This document shows, piece by piece, positions 36,475 through 47,933 of a stretch of DNA of 64,000 bases. Position numbers and translations under genes: made by a program. The notes below the pieces were generated by a model. The model worked only from the letters and a program-made list of their open reading frames with translations. It had not been told where the DNA came from and ran no database searches. This DNA is from Gallionella capsiferriformans ES-2 (GTDB lineage Bacteria; Pseudomonadota; Gammaproteobacteria; Burkholderiales; Gallionellaceae): assembly GCF_000145255.1 (NCBI RefSeq), contig NC_014394.1, positions 2,604,001-2,668,000 on the forward strand, written 5' to 3'. The first letter of the stretch is position 1, and each line of letters starts with the position of its first letter.

Positions 36475-39268
36475 TTAATTCGCCTCCCACGCCCAGCGCC
36501 GCAATCCTCAATCCTCGATCCTGACTTTCTTCCCACTCACCCAGGCGACATAAGCCCTTCATCTCGCAATAGGCACAAATTTTTTCCGTGCCATGGGCGG
36601 GCATACCGGCGCCCTCCCTGATCTGTGCGAAAATTTCCCCTAAACGCGCGAGGGTGAGTTGTGCCAGTTCGTCTATTTCTTCATCGGGTGAAACGGCCTG
36701 CACCGTGTCATCGTCCAGACTGACAAAAGCCGCTGTTTTTGCGGCCTGAACATGCGCATAGCAGGCCAGCTGCACGTCTTCGCCGGGCGATTTCAATTTA
36801 TTTTTAAGACCCTGAATTGACTGCGTTTTATAATCAATCACGGCAAATGCATCCGCATTTTCCACAGACACATCGACACGATCAAGCCGCCCGCGCAGCA
36901 GCAGATTGCCGGACACGGCAACTTCAAACGGCACTTCAGCCGCATGGTAGCGCCACCCGTCCGCTTCAATTTCCAGCTGCCAGTGCAAATAGGCCGGAAT
37001 CAGTCCCTGCCAGCGTAACAGCCATGCTTGTGCCAGATAGTCATGCGCCAGCGCATTGGCAAACACCTCGTCGCTGATCCGCCGCAGAACGCGTTCGGCC
37101 TCTCCTTTGTCGCGGCTGCCGAGCTGCGGGATTTCGGCATGAAAACGCTGCAACACTTCATGCACCCAGGTACCGTAATCGCGCTTATCCAGATCCTCGC
37201 GCACGTCATCCAGTTCATTCAAATGCAGCACATGCCGCGCAAAATATTGATAAGGACACGCCACCAGCGAGTTATAGCCGGACGGGGATATTTTTTGCGG
37301 AATCAGTTCCGGCGGCACGACGGGGCGCGGCATTTTTGCTGGATCCTGAATCCTGCATCCTTCACGCAAAAACTTGGTGTGTAGCACCTTAGTTGTGCGG
37401 GGAAGACCCTTGCGGTCTGAATCTTGGATTCTGACTTGCGCCAGCGGCAGCAGGCCGCCCAGCTCAACATTCATCAAATCATGTCCAAAGGCCAATAAAT
37501 GCATTGCGCGCAACATCTCAAAGTACGGGCTGAGCAGATTCGGTTCGCCGTTGCAATTAGCCTGCCAAGTCGCAAGCACCGTCCCGTTCATCGCCAGCAG
37601 CGATAATAAATCGTCACGTACCTGATCCTGTTGCACGCAGGACAAGGGCAACCCCAGCGTCGTACGCACTGCATCGTTAAACCAGAGTCCGGCATTGACG
37701 GGCGCGGGCAGATGCCCCGCGTCACAACCGAGCAACAGCACCGCATCGAAACAACGCCAGCGGGTGGCTGCCAGATGAGTGAACAACACAGGACTGTCTA
37801 CCGACAGATCGCGATACGTATTTAAATCGAGCTGCTGCGAAAGCCAGCGTCGCCATTCCGAAAAGCTGCAACTTGTCGTGTCGGCCTGCAATTCCTCCTG
37901 CCAGAGCGCCAGCAACTGCATCAGCTGCTGACCTGCCGCATCCTGACGCCAGCCGTGAATAACGCCCAAAAGGTCGAGACTCTGATGCAACGCTGACAAC
38001 CAGCCGGACAGGGAAGCATGACGAGCAGTAAGCAAACGCGCCGCCTGACGCAAGCGCACCAATGCGGGCACCAGTTCGGGCGCTTCACGTTCGGCCGCCG
38101 CGATATGTTCATTAAGATGCAGGACCACACCGTGTCGGCGCACCAACTGCTCAAACTGGTAGGCGGCCTGTTTGCGCAACACCTGATTTTCGGCAAACAA
38201 AAAAGGCGACTTGAGTAAGTCGAGTACATCCTGATAATAAAAATCGCCCTGCACCGCTTCCAGCCAGCGCATCAGCACCGTACTGACCGACAGCGTGGCA
38301 AACGTCCAGCCGGTTTCATCCTGCACCATGACGCGGGCGCGTTCCAACAATGCGCGCAATCGCCGTGCCACCATGCGGTCTTGCACGACGACCGCAATGG
38401 CGGTTTTACCCTCGAGTAGCCAGCGTCGCACCTGCACGTCGGCCGCTTGTGCCTCCTGCTCCATGCCGTGCGCGCCAAAAAGCCCGATTCGATCCGTTAA
38501 AGCCACGCCCGCCACACGTGATTGCGCAGCACTGCGCAAATCCTCACCATGAAGTTCCTGCTGTAAAGCCGCAGACAGCAGCGCACAACCCGCATCCATT
38601 CCGAGCAGTTCGCGCAGATCGAACACGGTCACACGGACTCGCTCACGGCAAGCCGCCAAAAAACGCATTTCGGGTGCATCAAGATCGCAGGTTTGTAATA
38701 CAAACAGCGGCATCGTCACTTGCTGCGCTAAGATCGCCAGTCGCTGCTGATACGCGGCCGTCACATCCAGTTCGTCATGCGCCGCCATCGCATACCATAA
38801 CTCGTGAACGACGCGCGCCTCGAACTGCATCGCCACACCGCTTTGCGCCTGATAAGCCGCCACCAGTTGACGTGAAAAAGCTTCGGTTGATTCAGGAAGT
38901 GAAACATGATGCCGCGTCAGCTCATCCATCAGCGTCAGCAATTCACGCGACAGGCTCCATAGATCGGCATCGGGAAACCAGTTGCGATCGCGTAGCGCTT
39001 GATACAACGTAAGCAGGCGTTGCGTATCGGACTGAACAGATACTGCGAGCGGGATGGATTGCGCCCAGTCGGCGAGCGTTGTCATCTGCGGTAACAACAA
39101 AGCCGGCAGCCCCGCCGCCGCGCTCAATGCCTGAGCCAGCGGCCCGGCGGCATGGTAGTTGGGCAGCAGCACCATCGCACCGCGCAAGTCGGGAGGCGCC
39201 TGACACAAAAGAATTTGTGCTGCGATATGGCTATAAAAGCCCGATCCTGACTGCGGGTTGTCTGGCAA
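36467..39268 (-). CDS. AddB-like PD-(D/E)XK nuclease subunit
   Basis: A 933-residue partner of the helicase, apparently starting at a TTG (39266-39268) that abuts the fdxA stop. The N-terminal half is a degenerate helicase fold. The C-terminal third has a nuclease domain with VIDYKTQS and an iron-sulfur-type cysteine set (ACPYQYFARHVLHL plus ICAYCEMKGLCRLG), as in AddB. It loads and cuts the second strand in the AddAB reaction. A heptamer-derived insert at about 37342-37437 encodes RIQDSDRKGLP and CRIQDPAKMP. The C-terminal tail QDRGLRIAAL is of the same origin. Confidence 0.85.
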   Translation of the reverse strand: MPDNPQSGSGFYSHIAAQILLCQAPPDLRGAMVLLPNYHAAGPLAQALSAAAGLPALLLPQMTTLADWAQSIPLAVSVQSDTQRLLTLYQALRDRNWFPDADLWSLSRELLTLMDELTRHHVSLPESTEAFSRQLVAAYQAQSGVAMQFEARVVHELWYAMAAHDELDVTAAYQQRLAILAQQVTMPLFVLQTCDLDAPEMRFLAACRERVRVTVFDLRELLGMDAGCALLSAALQQELHGEDLRSAAQSRVAGVALTDRIGLFGAHGMEQEAQAADVQVRRWLLEGKTAIAVVVQDRMVARRLRALLERARVMVQDETGWTFATLSVSTVLMRWLEAVQGDFYYQDVLDLLKSPFLFAENQVLRKQAAYQFEQLVRRHGVVLHLNEHIAAAEREAPELVPALVRLRQAARLLTARHASLSGWLSALHQSLDLLGVIHGWRQDAAGQQLMQLLALWQEELQADTTSCSFSEWRRWLSQQLDLNTYRDLSVDSPVLFTHLAATRWRCFDAVLLLGCDAGHLPAPVNAGLWFNDAVRTTLGLPLSCVQQDQVRDDLLSLLAMNGTVLATWQANCNGEPNLLSPYFEMLRAMHLLAFGHDLMNVELGGLLPLAQVRIQDSDRKGLPRTTKVLHTKFLREGCRIQDPAKMPRPVVPPELIPQKISPSGYNSLVACPYQYFARHVLHLNELDDVREDLDKRDYGTWVHEVLQRFHAEIPQLGSRDKGEAERVLRRISDEVFANALAHDYLAQAWLLRWQGLIPAYLHWQLEIEADGWRYHAAEVPFEVAVSGNLLLRGRLDRVDVSVENADAFAVIDYKTQSIQGLKNKLKSPGEDVQLACYAHVQAAKTAAFVSLDDDTVQAVSPDEEIDELAQLTLARLGEIFAQIREGAGMPAHGTEKICAYCEMKGLCRLGEWEESQDRGLRIAALGVGGELNG

Positions 39269-39592
39269 TTAGCGTTCGAGCAGGTGTAATTTATCCTTTA
39301 CGCCCTGCCATTCTTCAGCATCAGCCGGAGGGTCTTTCTTTTCGACGATGACGCCCCACAACTTGGACAATTCCGCATTCAGCGCAGTGAAGTGAGTCTG
39401 ATCGGCAGGCAAATCATCCTCCGCGAAGATCGCTTCAGCCGGGCACTCGGCCACACACAAAGTGCAATCGATACATTCGTCAGGGTCAATCACCAAAAAA
39501 TTCGGACCTTCGCGAAAGCAGTCTACCGGGCACACATCCACACAGTCGGTAAATTTACATTTGATACAGTTTTCCGAAACAACATAAGTCAT
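39269..39592 (-). CDS. fdxA: 7Fe ferredoxin FdxA
   Basis: A 107-residue ferredoxin from [13 protein letters not shown] at 39592; an extension of seven codons is possible but unlikely. Cysteines C-x2-C-x4-C-x3-C ([13 protein letters not shown]) and [11 protein letters not shown] fit a [3Fe-4S]/[4Fe-4S] ferredoxin of the FdxA type. It is an electron carrier whose partner is not visible here. It lies directly upstream of addB and divergent from trxA, 270 bp away. Confidence 0.93.
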   Translation of the reverse strand: MTYVVSENCIKCKFTDCVDVCPVDCFREGPNFLVIDPDECIDCTLCVAECPAEAIFAEDDLPADQTHFTALNAELSKLWGVIVEKKDPPADAEEWQGVKDKLHLLER

Positions 39593-39862
39593 TGCAACAC
39601 TCCAGATAAACAAAAGTGCTTCTATTTTAGCAGAGGCATCAGATAATAAATCAGGCTATTTAATAAGGCCATCTTGCATTATGGCGATAGCAAACCGATA
39701 GCCAATCGAGACTTGCGGGCGGCCTTAATCGTAAATGTGCACATCACACACTTCACAGCACGCAATTTTTTAGTTAGGATGCGAACTCAAGCGATAAATT
39801 TATATCGTCATTTCCAGCCATTACAATTGCTTCACACCCTACATTCATAGCGAGATTCAATC

Positions 39863-40189
39863 ATGAGCGAACATATTCATTACGTTACAGATGCCACGTT
39901 TGACGCAGAAGTCATCCAAGCGGCCCTGCCTGTGCTGGTCGACTACTGGGCTGAATGGTGCGGGCCTTGCCGCATGATCGCACCTATTCTGGACGAAATC
40001 GCCAAGGAATACGCAGGGCGTCTGACGATTGCAAAATTAAACGTAGACGAAAACCAGCAAACGCCGCAAAAATTTGGCGTGCGCGGCATTCCGACTCTGA
40101 TGCTATTTAAAAACGGCAACATTGAAGCGACCAAAGTGGGCGCTTTGTCAAAATCGCAATTAACCGCTTTTATTGACAGCCACATCTAG
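39863..40189 (+). CDS. trxA: Thioredoxin
   Basis: A 108-residue thioredoxin with active site [11 protein letters not shown] (Cys about 33 and 36), the cis-Pro loop [10 protein letters not shown] and conserved [13 protein letters not shown]. It reduces disulfides in the cytoplasm using thioredoxin reductase. It lies 136 bp upstream of rho, the trxA-rho order common in proteobacteria. Confidence 0.98.
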   Translation: MSEHIHYVTDATFDAEVIQAALPVLVDYWAEWCGPCRMIAPILDEIAKEYAGRLTIAKLNVDENQQTPQKFGVRGIPTLMLFKNGNIEATKVGALSKSQLTAFIDSHI

Positions 40190-40325
40190 AACCTGTATTG
40201 TCACACCCGCATTGCACACCTGACGTATCGCCGCAACTAATAACAAGCGAACCAGACCGTGCGGGTGGACAACTCCACCGTCTCATCCGGCATTTCCCCA
40301 TCAAGACCACTCTTCGCGCGTTACC

Positions 40326-41582
40326 ATGCATCTATCTGAAATCAAATTAAAACACATCACCGAACTCGTTGAAATGGCAGCCGCCAATCAAATCGAGAAC
40401 GCCAACCGCATGCGCAAGCAAGACCTGATGTTCGCACTGCTGAAAAGCCATGCGAAAAAAGGCGAGAGCATTTACGGCGACGGTACACTGGAAATTCTGC
40501 CGGACGGCTTCGGATTCCTGCGCTCCCCTGACACTTCGTACCTTGCAGGCCCGGACGATATTTATGTCAGTCCGAGTCAGATACGCCGGTTTAATCTGCA
40601 TACCGGCGATTCGATCGAAGGCGAAATTCGCACTCCGAAGGATGGCGAGCGTTATGTTGCGCTGGTGAAGGTTGACAAGGTCAACGACGAACCGCCAGAA
40701 AACGCCAAGAACAAGATTCTGTTTGAGAATTTGACACCGCTGTTTCCAACCCGGCCGCTGATCTTAGAGCGCGATATCCGCGCCGAAGAAAATATCACCG
40801 GCCGCGTCATCGATATCGTGGCACCTATCGGCAAGGGTCAGCGCGGTCTGTTAGTCGCCTCCCCGAAATCCGGCAAAACGGTCATGCTGCAGCACATCGC
40901 ACATTCAATCTCAGCCAACAATCCCGATGCCACCTTGATCGTACTGCTGATCGACGAGCGCCCTGAAGAAGTAACCGAAATGACCCGCACCGTGCGCGGC
41001 GAAGTGGTTGCCTCAACATTCGATGAACCAGCCAGTCGCCACGTACAAGTAGCTGAAATGGTGCTGGAAAAGGCCAAGCGCTTAGTTGAGCACAAAAAAG
41101 ATGTCGTCATTTTGCTCGATTCGATCACTCGTCTGGCGCGCGCCTACAATACGGTGATCCCATCCTCCGGCAAGGTATTGACCGGCGGCGTGGATGCCAA
41201 TGCGCTGCATCGCCCGAAACGTTTCTTCGGCGCGGCACGCAACATCGAAGAAGGCGGCTCGTTGACCATCATCGCAACGGCGCTGGTCGATACCGGCTCC
41301 CGCATGGACGATGTGATCTACGAAGAATTCAAGGGCACCGGCAATATGGAAATCCATCTGGATCGCCGCATGGCCGAAAAACGCATTTATCCGGCGATCA
41401 ACATCAACCGCTCGGGCACCCGCAAGGAAGAATTACTGCTCAAGCCTGACGTACTGCAACGCATCTGGCTATTGCGCAAATTGCTCTACCCGATGGACGA
41501 ACTCGAATCGATGGAATTTTTACTCGGAAAAATCAAGGCAACCAAAAACAACGCCGAGTTCTTCGACTCGATGCGCCGTTAA
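40326..41582 (+). CDS. rho: Transcription termination factor Rho
   Basis: A 418-residue Rho, one residue short of the E. coli protein. The N-terminal RNA-binding domain contains [20 protein letters not shown]. The P-loop is [15 protein letters not shown], Walker [17 protein letters not shown], the Q-loop [13 protein letters not shown] and the R-loop [14 protein letters not shown] hexameric RNA helicase that ends transcription. Complete and normal. Confidence 0.99.
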   Translation: MHLSEIKLKHITELVEMAAANQIENANRMRKQDLMFALLKSHAKKGESIYGDGTLEILPDGFGFLRSPDTSYLAGPDDIYVSPSQIRRFNLHTGDSIEGEIRTPKDGERYVALVKVDKVNDEPPENAKNKILFENLTPLFPTRPLILERDIRAEENITGRVIDIVAPIGKGQRGLLVASPKSGKTVMLQHIAHSISANNPDATLIVLLIDERPEEVTEMTRTVRGEVVASTFDEPASRHVQVAEMVLEKAKRLVEHKKDVVILLDSITRLARAYNTVIPSSGKVLTGGVDANALHRPKRFFGAARNIEEGGSLTIIATALVDTGSRMDDVIYEEFKGTGNMEIHLDRRMAEKRIYPAININRSGTRKEELLLKPDVLQRIWLLRKLLYPMDELESMEFLLGKIKATKNNAEFFDSMRR

Positions 41583-41617
41583 AAGCATCCGTAATCTATT
41601 TTTAAACAAAAGGTTTT

Positions 41618-41645
41618 TGACGCGGGCGGATTTTTCTGTATAATC
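41618..41645 (+). promoter_or_regulatory. Sigma-70 promoter of rplU-rpmA
   Basis: TTGACG at 41618-41623, a 16-bp spacer and a perfect TATAAT at 41640-41645, 37 bp upstream of the rplU start. Confidence 0.88.
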
Positions 41646-41682
41646 CTCGCTTTCGCAAAATCCGCACTCAGTCGAGGTTGTT

Positions 41683-41994
41683 ATGTACGCAGTCATTAAA
41701 ACCGGTGGTAAGCAATATCGCGTTATTACCGGCGAAACTTTAAAAGTTGAACTTATTTCCGGCGACATCGGATCAGCAATCGTGCTGGACAAGGTGTTGA
41801 TGGTATCCGACGGCGAAAAGCTGTCAGTCGGCAAACCTCTGTTGCTTGGCGCAACCGTTGCAGCAACCATCGTTTCTCATGGTCGTGGCGACAAGGTTCG
41901 CATCTTCAAGATGCGCCGTCGTAAGCATTACCAAAAGAATCAAGGTCATCGTCAAAACTATACCGAAATCCGTATCGACGGCATTTCCGCGTAA
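41683..41994 (+). CDS. rplU: 50S ribosomal protein L21
   Basis: 103 residues, the normal bL21 length, beginning [14 protein letters not shown] and ending with the RNA-binding signature [20 protein letters not shown]. First gene of the rplU-rpmA pair. Confidence 0.99.
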   Translation: MYAVIKTGGKQYRVITGETLKVELISGDIGSAIVLDKVLMVSDGEKLSVGKPLLLGATVAATIVSHGRGDKVRIFKMRRRKHYQKNQGHRQNYTEIRIDGISA

Positions 41995-42011
41995 TTTAAG
42001 GAGCACATACC

Positions 42012-42269
42012 ATGGCATCAAAAAAAGGCGGGGGCAGTACCAGTAACGGCCGCGACTCACACTCGAAACGATTGGGTGTTAAGCGTTACGGCGGCGAACT
42101 GATTAATGCAGGCAGCATCATTATTCGTCAGCGCGGCACAGAATTTCACCGCGGCGAAAACGTTGGCATGGGCAAGGATCACACCCTGTTCGCCAAAGTT
42201 ACCGGCCGTGTTGTGTTTGCCATCAAGGGCGCGCAACAGCGCAGGACAGTTTCCATCGTTGCAGCTTAA
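42012..42269 (+). CDS. rpmA: 50S ribosomal protein L27
   Basis: 85 residues beginning [20 protein letters not shown], the bL27 signature whose N-terminus reaches the peptidyl-transferase centre. AAGGAG precedes the start by 10 bp. A terminator follows at once, yet obgE begins only 20 bp after it. Confidence 0.99.
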   Translation: MASKKGGGSTSNGRDSHSKRLGVKRYGGELINAGSIIIRQRGTEFHRGENVGMGKDHTLFAKVTGRVVFAIKGAQQRRTVSIVAA

Positions 42270-43403
<1,134 letters not shown>

Positions 43404-43442
43404 TTGCTGAATGGAAAATTAACAGTTGATAATGGATTGAGC

Positions 43443-44576
43443 ATGTCTGGATCGACAATTAAAACAGTATTGACCGGCTGCCGTCGCATCGTCGTCAAAG
43501 TCGGCAGCTCCCTCGTCACCAATCAGGGCGCAGGCCTTGATCTGAAGGCGCTTGGCAACTGGGCACGTCAGATCGCCGCACTGAACGGCAAAGGCTATGA
43601 AGTCGTGCTGGTATCCTCAGGCGCGATCGCAGAGGGCATGCAGCGTCTGGGCTGGACGAGCCGCCCGGTCGCGATCCACGAATTACAGGCAGCCGCAGCC
43701 GTCGGTCAAATGGGACTGGTGCAAGCCTATGAATCCTGTTTTCGGCATCATGACTTGCACGCAGCACAGGTATTGTTAACGCATGCAGATCTGGCAGACC
43801 GTGAGCGCTATCTGAACGCGCGCGCCACGCTGACCACCCTGCTCTCATTGCGCGTCATTCCCATCATCAATGAAAACGATACGGTGGTCACCGATGAGAT
43901 TAAATTCGGCGACAACGACACCCTGGGCGCCCTAGTCACCAACCTGATCGACGCCGATGCCCTGGTGATACTCACCGACCAGAGCGGTCTGTTTACTGCC
44001 GATCCGCGCAAAGACCCGAGTGCCACGTTAGTCGCCAGCGCACAGGCAGGGGACGCAAGTCTGGAAGCGATGGCGGGAGGAGCCGGCAGCGCGATCGGTC
44101 GCGGCGGCATGCTCACCAAAATCCTCGCCGCAAAACGTGCCGCCGCAAGTTGCGCGCACACCGTGATCGCCTCAGGGCACGAACCGGATGTGCTGCTGCA
44201 TCTATTCGAGGGGGTCGCCATCGGCACGCTGCTCACTGCACCGGCGCTGCCGCTTGCAGCGCGCAAACAGTGGCTGGCAGGACATCTGCAAGTCACAGGC
44301 CGTCTGGTGCTGGATCAAGGCGCGATCAAAGCGCTACGCTCCGACGGCAAGAGCCTGCTGCCTATCGGCGTCAAACAGGTATCAGGAGAATTCGGACGCG
44401 GCTCGGTCGTCGCCTGCGTCAGCGAACAGGGTACGGATATTGCGCGTGGCCTTGTCAACTACAACTCGGATGAAGCCGTCCGTATCGCAGGCCGCGCGAG
44501 TCAGGACATTGCAACATTGTTAGGTTACGGCGGGGATGCCGAAATCATCCATAGAGATAATTTGGTATTGCTGTAA
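43443..44576 (+). CDS. proB: Glutamate 5-kinase
   Basis: 377 residues from the ATG at 43443 ([10 protein letters not shown]), preferred over an in-frame start 39 bp earlier. The amino-acid kinase domain contains [41 protein letters not shown] and GRGGMLTKI. The C-terminal PUA domain (about 275-365) ends [11 protein letters not shown]. It phosphorylates glutamate in the first step of proline synthesis. A 13-bp hairpin spans the stop codon. Confidence 0.97.
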   Translation: MSGSTIKTVLTGCRRIVVKVGSSLVTNQGAGLDLKALGNWARQIAALNGKGYEVVLVSSGAIAEGMQRLGWTSRPVAIHELQAAAAVGQMGLVQAYESCFRHHDLHAAQVLLTHADLADRERYLNARATLTTLLSLRVIPIINENDTVVTDEIKFGDNDTLGALVTNLIDADALVILTDQSGLFTADPRKDPSATLVASAQAGDASLEAMAGGAGSAIGRGGMLTKILAAKRAAASCAHTVIASGHEPDVLLHLFEGVAIGTLLTAPALPLAARKQWLAGHLQVTGRLVLDQGAIKALRSDGKSLLPIGVKQVSGEFGRGSVVACVSEQGTDIARGLVNYNSDEAVRIAGRASQDIATLLGYGGDAEIIHRDNLVLL

Positions 44577-44589
44577 GCAATACCAAATT
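44559..44589. repeat. Perfect 13-bp hairpin spanning the proB stop codon
   Basis: AATTTGGTATTGC (44559-44571) pairs with GCAATACCAAATT (44577-44589). The 5-nt loop contains the TAA stop. No T run follows, so a classical intrinsic terminator is uncertain; an mRNA 3'-end stabiliser is another possibility. Confidence 0.7.
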
Positions 44590-44631
44590 TCGATTTCAGA
44601 TGTGCAGCAGCAACTGAAATCACAATCCACA

Positions 44632-44751
44632 ATGAGTAAGGCAAGATTACGGCGATACACCAACCATCGACAAGCAGAGCCACAACAATTAATAAGTCAA
44701 GGTTTCGGCGAAAGTATTTACAGTCTGACTCCTAATCTCGTACTGCTATAA
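44632..44751 (+). CDS. Possible 39-residue protein in the proB-cdg spacer
   Basis: An ATG at 44632 opens a 39-codon frame beginning MSKARLRRYTNHRQ and ending NLVLL, the same five residues that end ProB. A related KARLRR-coding sequence recurs near 44757. The 44577-44937 spacer (361 bp) otherwise holds only the hairpin above and the likely promoter of the diguanylate cyclase. I do not recognise a family; it may be a decayed duplication rather than a gene. Confidence 0.3.
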   Translation: MSKARLRRYTNHRQAEPQQLISQGFGESIYSLTPNLVLL

Positions 44752-44937
44752 ACGTGCAAGATTAAGACGAATACAACCATCCGTCGCTGCTGAGTCATCA
44801 CCTCGTCTTATGGTTGCAATACTCAAATTCATGTACGTTGGCTGACAGCCCTGATCAGCATTACAAACCCGCCGGACAACGGCTGATTTTGTAATTTATT
44901 GTTGAAATTTTGCCACACCTTAAGGAGCGGGTTTGTC

Positions 44938-46278
44938 ATGAGCAATACATTTTTCCCTACTGCCGGTGAAATTGCCCATCTGGGTGTCGTACAGACATCC
45001 GGCTCATCGACGATTGAAGACGCCATCGTAATGATGGAATCGAACAACCTGAGCGATATCATTTACGAGGTGGAACAAGGGCATGCCATCTTCACCGTCG
45101 AAGATCTGATCAAATATCGCCGCCATGGACACAGCATGTCCGCTCAACTGAAATCGCTAAAACCGCACCTGCTGGTTTATGTAAGAGAAGATGAGAATGT
45201 GCTGCACTTATTGCCCTTTTTTAACAGCAAAGACAACCGCTATCTCGGCGTTAAAAATGCTGCCGGAGAACTGCACGGCATCGTGTCCTACACCGATGTG
45301 CTCGCCTCGGTCGATCCTGCGGTGATGATGGAACATAAGACGCTGGCCGAAGTGCTGGAAAAGGGCCGCGTTGAGACCATCAGCGGATCAGCGCTGACCG
45401 AAACGGTACTGGACCAGCTGATTTACCCTGAAGATGCCGTGCTGATCGCAGAACAAGGACAGCTGGCCGGCATCGTCACAACCAAGGATATCATCCGCAT
45501 GATCCGTGATCATGTCGATATGAGTCAGCCCATACGCTGCCACATGACCACCCCTGTCTGGACGATCAATTGCAATGAAACCATCAAGGCGGCGATCGAG
45601 CATCTGAAAGTACGCAAATTTAAACGCGCCATCGTCGTGGACAATGAAAATAAGGTGATCGGCGTGATCACCCAGCAGGAGCTGATCAGCATCACCTATG
45701 GCCGATGGGCTGAGTTAATGAAACTACACGCCCATGAACTGGGCGAACTCGTGCAGGTTCTGGAAACAAATAACAACAAGTTGAGACAAGAGTCATTGAC
45801 CGACGCACTCACGGGCGTTGGCAACCGCCGCATGATCAATCAAGCCATCGAAGCTGAAATCGGCAGGTATTACCGCCAGGAGAGATCGGCGTTTTCACTA
45901 CTGCTGCTGGATATCGATCATTTCAAAAAAATCAACGATACGCACGGACACCCGTTTGGCGACGAAGTCTTAAAGTCATTATGCCTAACCGTGAAAAAAA
46001 GATTGCGTGCAACCGACACGCTAGCTCGTTGGGGCGGAGAGGAATTCGCTGTGCTATTGCCCGCTGCAAGTTTGAGTGCCGCCACAAATCTCGCGAATCA
46101 CATCCGCGAGGATATCGAAAACAACAAAATTCCAGCCGAATCTTCCGTGACCGTCAGCATCGGCACGGCAGAATATCGACGCGGTGAATCGCTGGAAATA
46201 CTGTTACAGCGCGTAGACAAAGCACTTTATCAGGCAAAACAAAATGGTCGCAACACCGTTATTCCTGCGGACGACTAA
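44938..46278 (+). CDS. Diguanylate cyclase with four CBS motifs
   Basis: 446 residues from the ATG at 44938, with AAGGAGCGGG upstream. Two CBS pairs occupy about 15-270 (for example STIEDAIVMMESNNLSDIIY and KAAIEHLKVRKFKRAIVVD). A GGDEF domain follows, with DALTGVGNRR, LDIDHFKKINDTHGHPFGD and active site GGEEF. An inhibitory RxxD site (RATD) sits five residues before GGEEF. It should make c-di-GMP with product inhibition. CBS pairs usually sense adenine nucleotides. c-di-GMP would act on PilZ proteins such as BcsA. Confidence 0.92.
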   Translation: MSNTFFPTAGEIAHLGVVQTSGSSTIEDAIVMMESNNLSDIIYEVEQGHAIFTVEDLIKYRRHGHSMSAQLKSLKPHLLVYVREDENVLHLLPFFNSKDNRYLGVKNAAGELHGIVSYTDVLASVDPAVMMEHKTLAEVLEKGRVETISGSALTETVLDQLIYPEDAVLIAEQGQLAGIVTTKDIIRMIRDHVDMSQPIRCHMTTPVWTINCNETIKAAIEHLKVRKFKRAIVVDNENKVIGVITQQELISITYGRWAELMKLHAHELGELVQVLETNNNKLRQESLTDALTGVGNRRMINQAIEAEIGRYYRQERSAFSLLLLDIDHFKKINDTHGHPFGDEVLKSLCLTVKKRLRATDTLARWGGEEFAVLLPAASLSAATNLANHIREDIENNKIPAESSVTVSIGTAEYRRGESLEILLQRVDKALYQAKQNGRNTVIPADD

Positions 46279-46314
46279 TTCGAATTCATCAACGCGAACC
46301 TCACACGCATGGGA

Positions 46315-46782
46315 TCAATCGGGAAATTTAACACAGGTGATATTCATCTGCTGAGCAGCAGACTCAACGGCCCGCAGCAACGAATCGAAATGATCCTGCG
46401 ATTCTAGTCGCGGAATATTAACCATCACCTGCTCGGAGAACAGGCGCAGAGTTTGCGCATCATCGCCTTTGAACGCGGGCAAAATTGCCTGGAAATAAAA
46501 TACACCTGATCGCAGCCCCACGGCTAGCAAATACCGTCCGACCTGATCACGCACTTCAAAATAGTGTGATGCACTATCACTAACCGCTGAATCGAAGCTG
46601 GCAAACTCACTCACGATAACTTCAAGGAATGACTGCGCTCGAACGAGCTGAGGGGCGAGAGTTGCGTGATATACGCCCGCACGCTGAAGGACAACCGGCG
46701 GATCAAATTTTCCGTCCTTTTTCGGACGTATCACCAGCACCACGACGATCACCAACACCAGTAGAATAATGCCTTCGTACAT
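46315..46782 (-). CDS. Uncharacterised single-pass membrane protein
   Basis: 155 residues with one N-terminal membrane helix (IILLVLVIVVVLVI, residues 5-18), then a soluble domain with mixed helices and strands. No catalytic motif or cysteine cluster is visible; I do not recognise the family. It lies 43 bp after the pbpG stop on the same strand, convergent with the diguanylate cyclase. Confidence 0.75.
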   Translation of the reverse strand: MYEGIILLVLVIVVVLVIRPKKDGKFDPPVVLQRAGVYHATLAPQLVRAQSFLEVIVSEFASFDSAVSDSASHYFEVRDQVGRYLLAVGLRSGVFYFQAILPAFKGDDAQTLRLFSEQVMVNIPRLESQDHFDSLLRAVESAAQQMNITCVKFPD

Positions 46783-46825
46783 TCTTATCCCACAGGGAAG
46801 TAGTTAACTTCCCCTTGGATGACTC

Positions 46826-47869
46826 TTAACCGCGACTGGCTACGCGACCCTGCGTGCTGGCGCTTTCAATCCATTTCTTGACGCGATTTGCATCTCCGAT
46901 ACGGGTTGTTTTACCAACAGAGTCGAGCAACACAATAATGACCGGACGCTGGCGAATTTGCGCCTGCATCACCAGACAGCGCCCCGCTTCGTTGATGTAA
47001 CCTGTCTTACTAACGCCGATTTCCCACGATGCATTTTTGACCAACGGGTTGGTGTTGTTGAACGTCAGCTCACGTCCGCGCGCACCCTCTACCGAATGCG
47101 TCGCCGTCGTAGTGTACTGATGGATCAGTTTATAGTTACGCGCCGCGGCAACCATTTTAACCAGATCGCGCGCCGTAGAAACATTTTCGCTATTAAGACC
47201 CGTCGGATCGCGAAATGTCGTGTGCGTCATACCCAGTTTGCGCGCCTTCGCATTCATAGCAGCCACTGCAGCCGCCATGCCACCCGGATAATTGCGGGCC
47301 AGCACGGACGCCGCACGATTTTCCGATGACATCAACGCCAGCTTTAGCATTTCACTGCGAATAAAGGTCGTCCCCACACCCAAACGAGAATGCGTACCCT
47401 TCAGAATATCAAAATCCGCCTCCCCCACACTGAGCGCCTCATTCAGATCCGGCTCAGCATCTAACACCACCATCGCGGTCATCAGTTTGGTAATGGAGGC
47501 AATCGGGGCTACCGCATCCGGATTTTTGGTATACAAAGGGCGCTGCGTCTGTTCATCGTAAATCAGCGCAATGGAAGACGCCAATTTAGGACTTGAAACC
47601 GGCTGAAAAGCCGCTGAGGACAATTGTGTATCAAATTTTTCCGCAACGCGACTGCCTTCTAACGCACTTTGACGCAGCGCGTGATGCTTCTGAGGACGCT
47701 TTGTTGCGTGGAGGGTACCCCGCTTGGCATGCTGCACGACAGCGTGCTTAGCCGGAGGTTTGGCATGCTGCGCGACTGCACGTTTGTGATGCTGAACGGC
47801 CTTATGTTCGGCGGCTTGCGCGACTACACCGTAGCTTGCCAGAATACAAACCAATAGTAATTTTTTCAT
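46826..47869 (-). CDS. pbpG: D-alanyl-D-alanine endopeptidase (PbpG/PBP7 family)
   Basis: 347 residues with signal peptide LLLVCILASYGVVAQA. A His/Lys/Ala-rich low-complexity region (about 20-75) with repeated KHAVVQHAKR-like units is followed by a peptidase S11 domain. Active-site motifs are SITK (Ser nucleophile, about residue 126), SEN and KTG. PBP7-type enzymes cut peptide cross-links in peptidoglycan. The basic repeat region is longer than in E. coli PBP7 and might bind polyanionic wall or membrane. Confidence 0.92.
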   Translation of the reverse strand: MKKLLLVCILASYGVVAQAAEHKAVQHHKRAVAQHAKPPAKHAVVQHAKRGTLHATKRPQKHHALRQSALEGSRVAEKFDTQLSSAAFQPVSSPKLASSIALIYDEQTQRPLYTKNPDAVAPIASITKLMTAMVVLDAEPDLNEALSVGEADFDILKGTHSRLGVGTTFIRSEMLKLALMSSENRAASVLARNYPGGMAAAVAAMNAKARKLGMTHTTFRDPTGLNSENVSTARDLVKMVAAARNYKLIHQYTTTATHSVEGARGRELTFNNTNPLVKNASWEIGVSKTGYINEAGRCLVMQAQIRQRPVIIVLLDSVGKTTRIGDANRVKKWIESASTQGRVASRG

Positions 47870-47933
47870 TTTTTGCTCCCATTACACCTATAGGGCAAAA
47901 GAATACCCCAAAACAAAAATAAATCAATATAAA

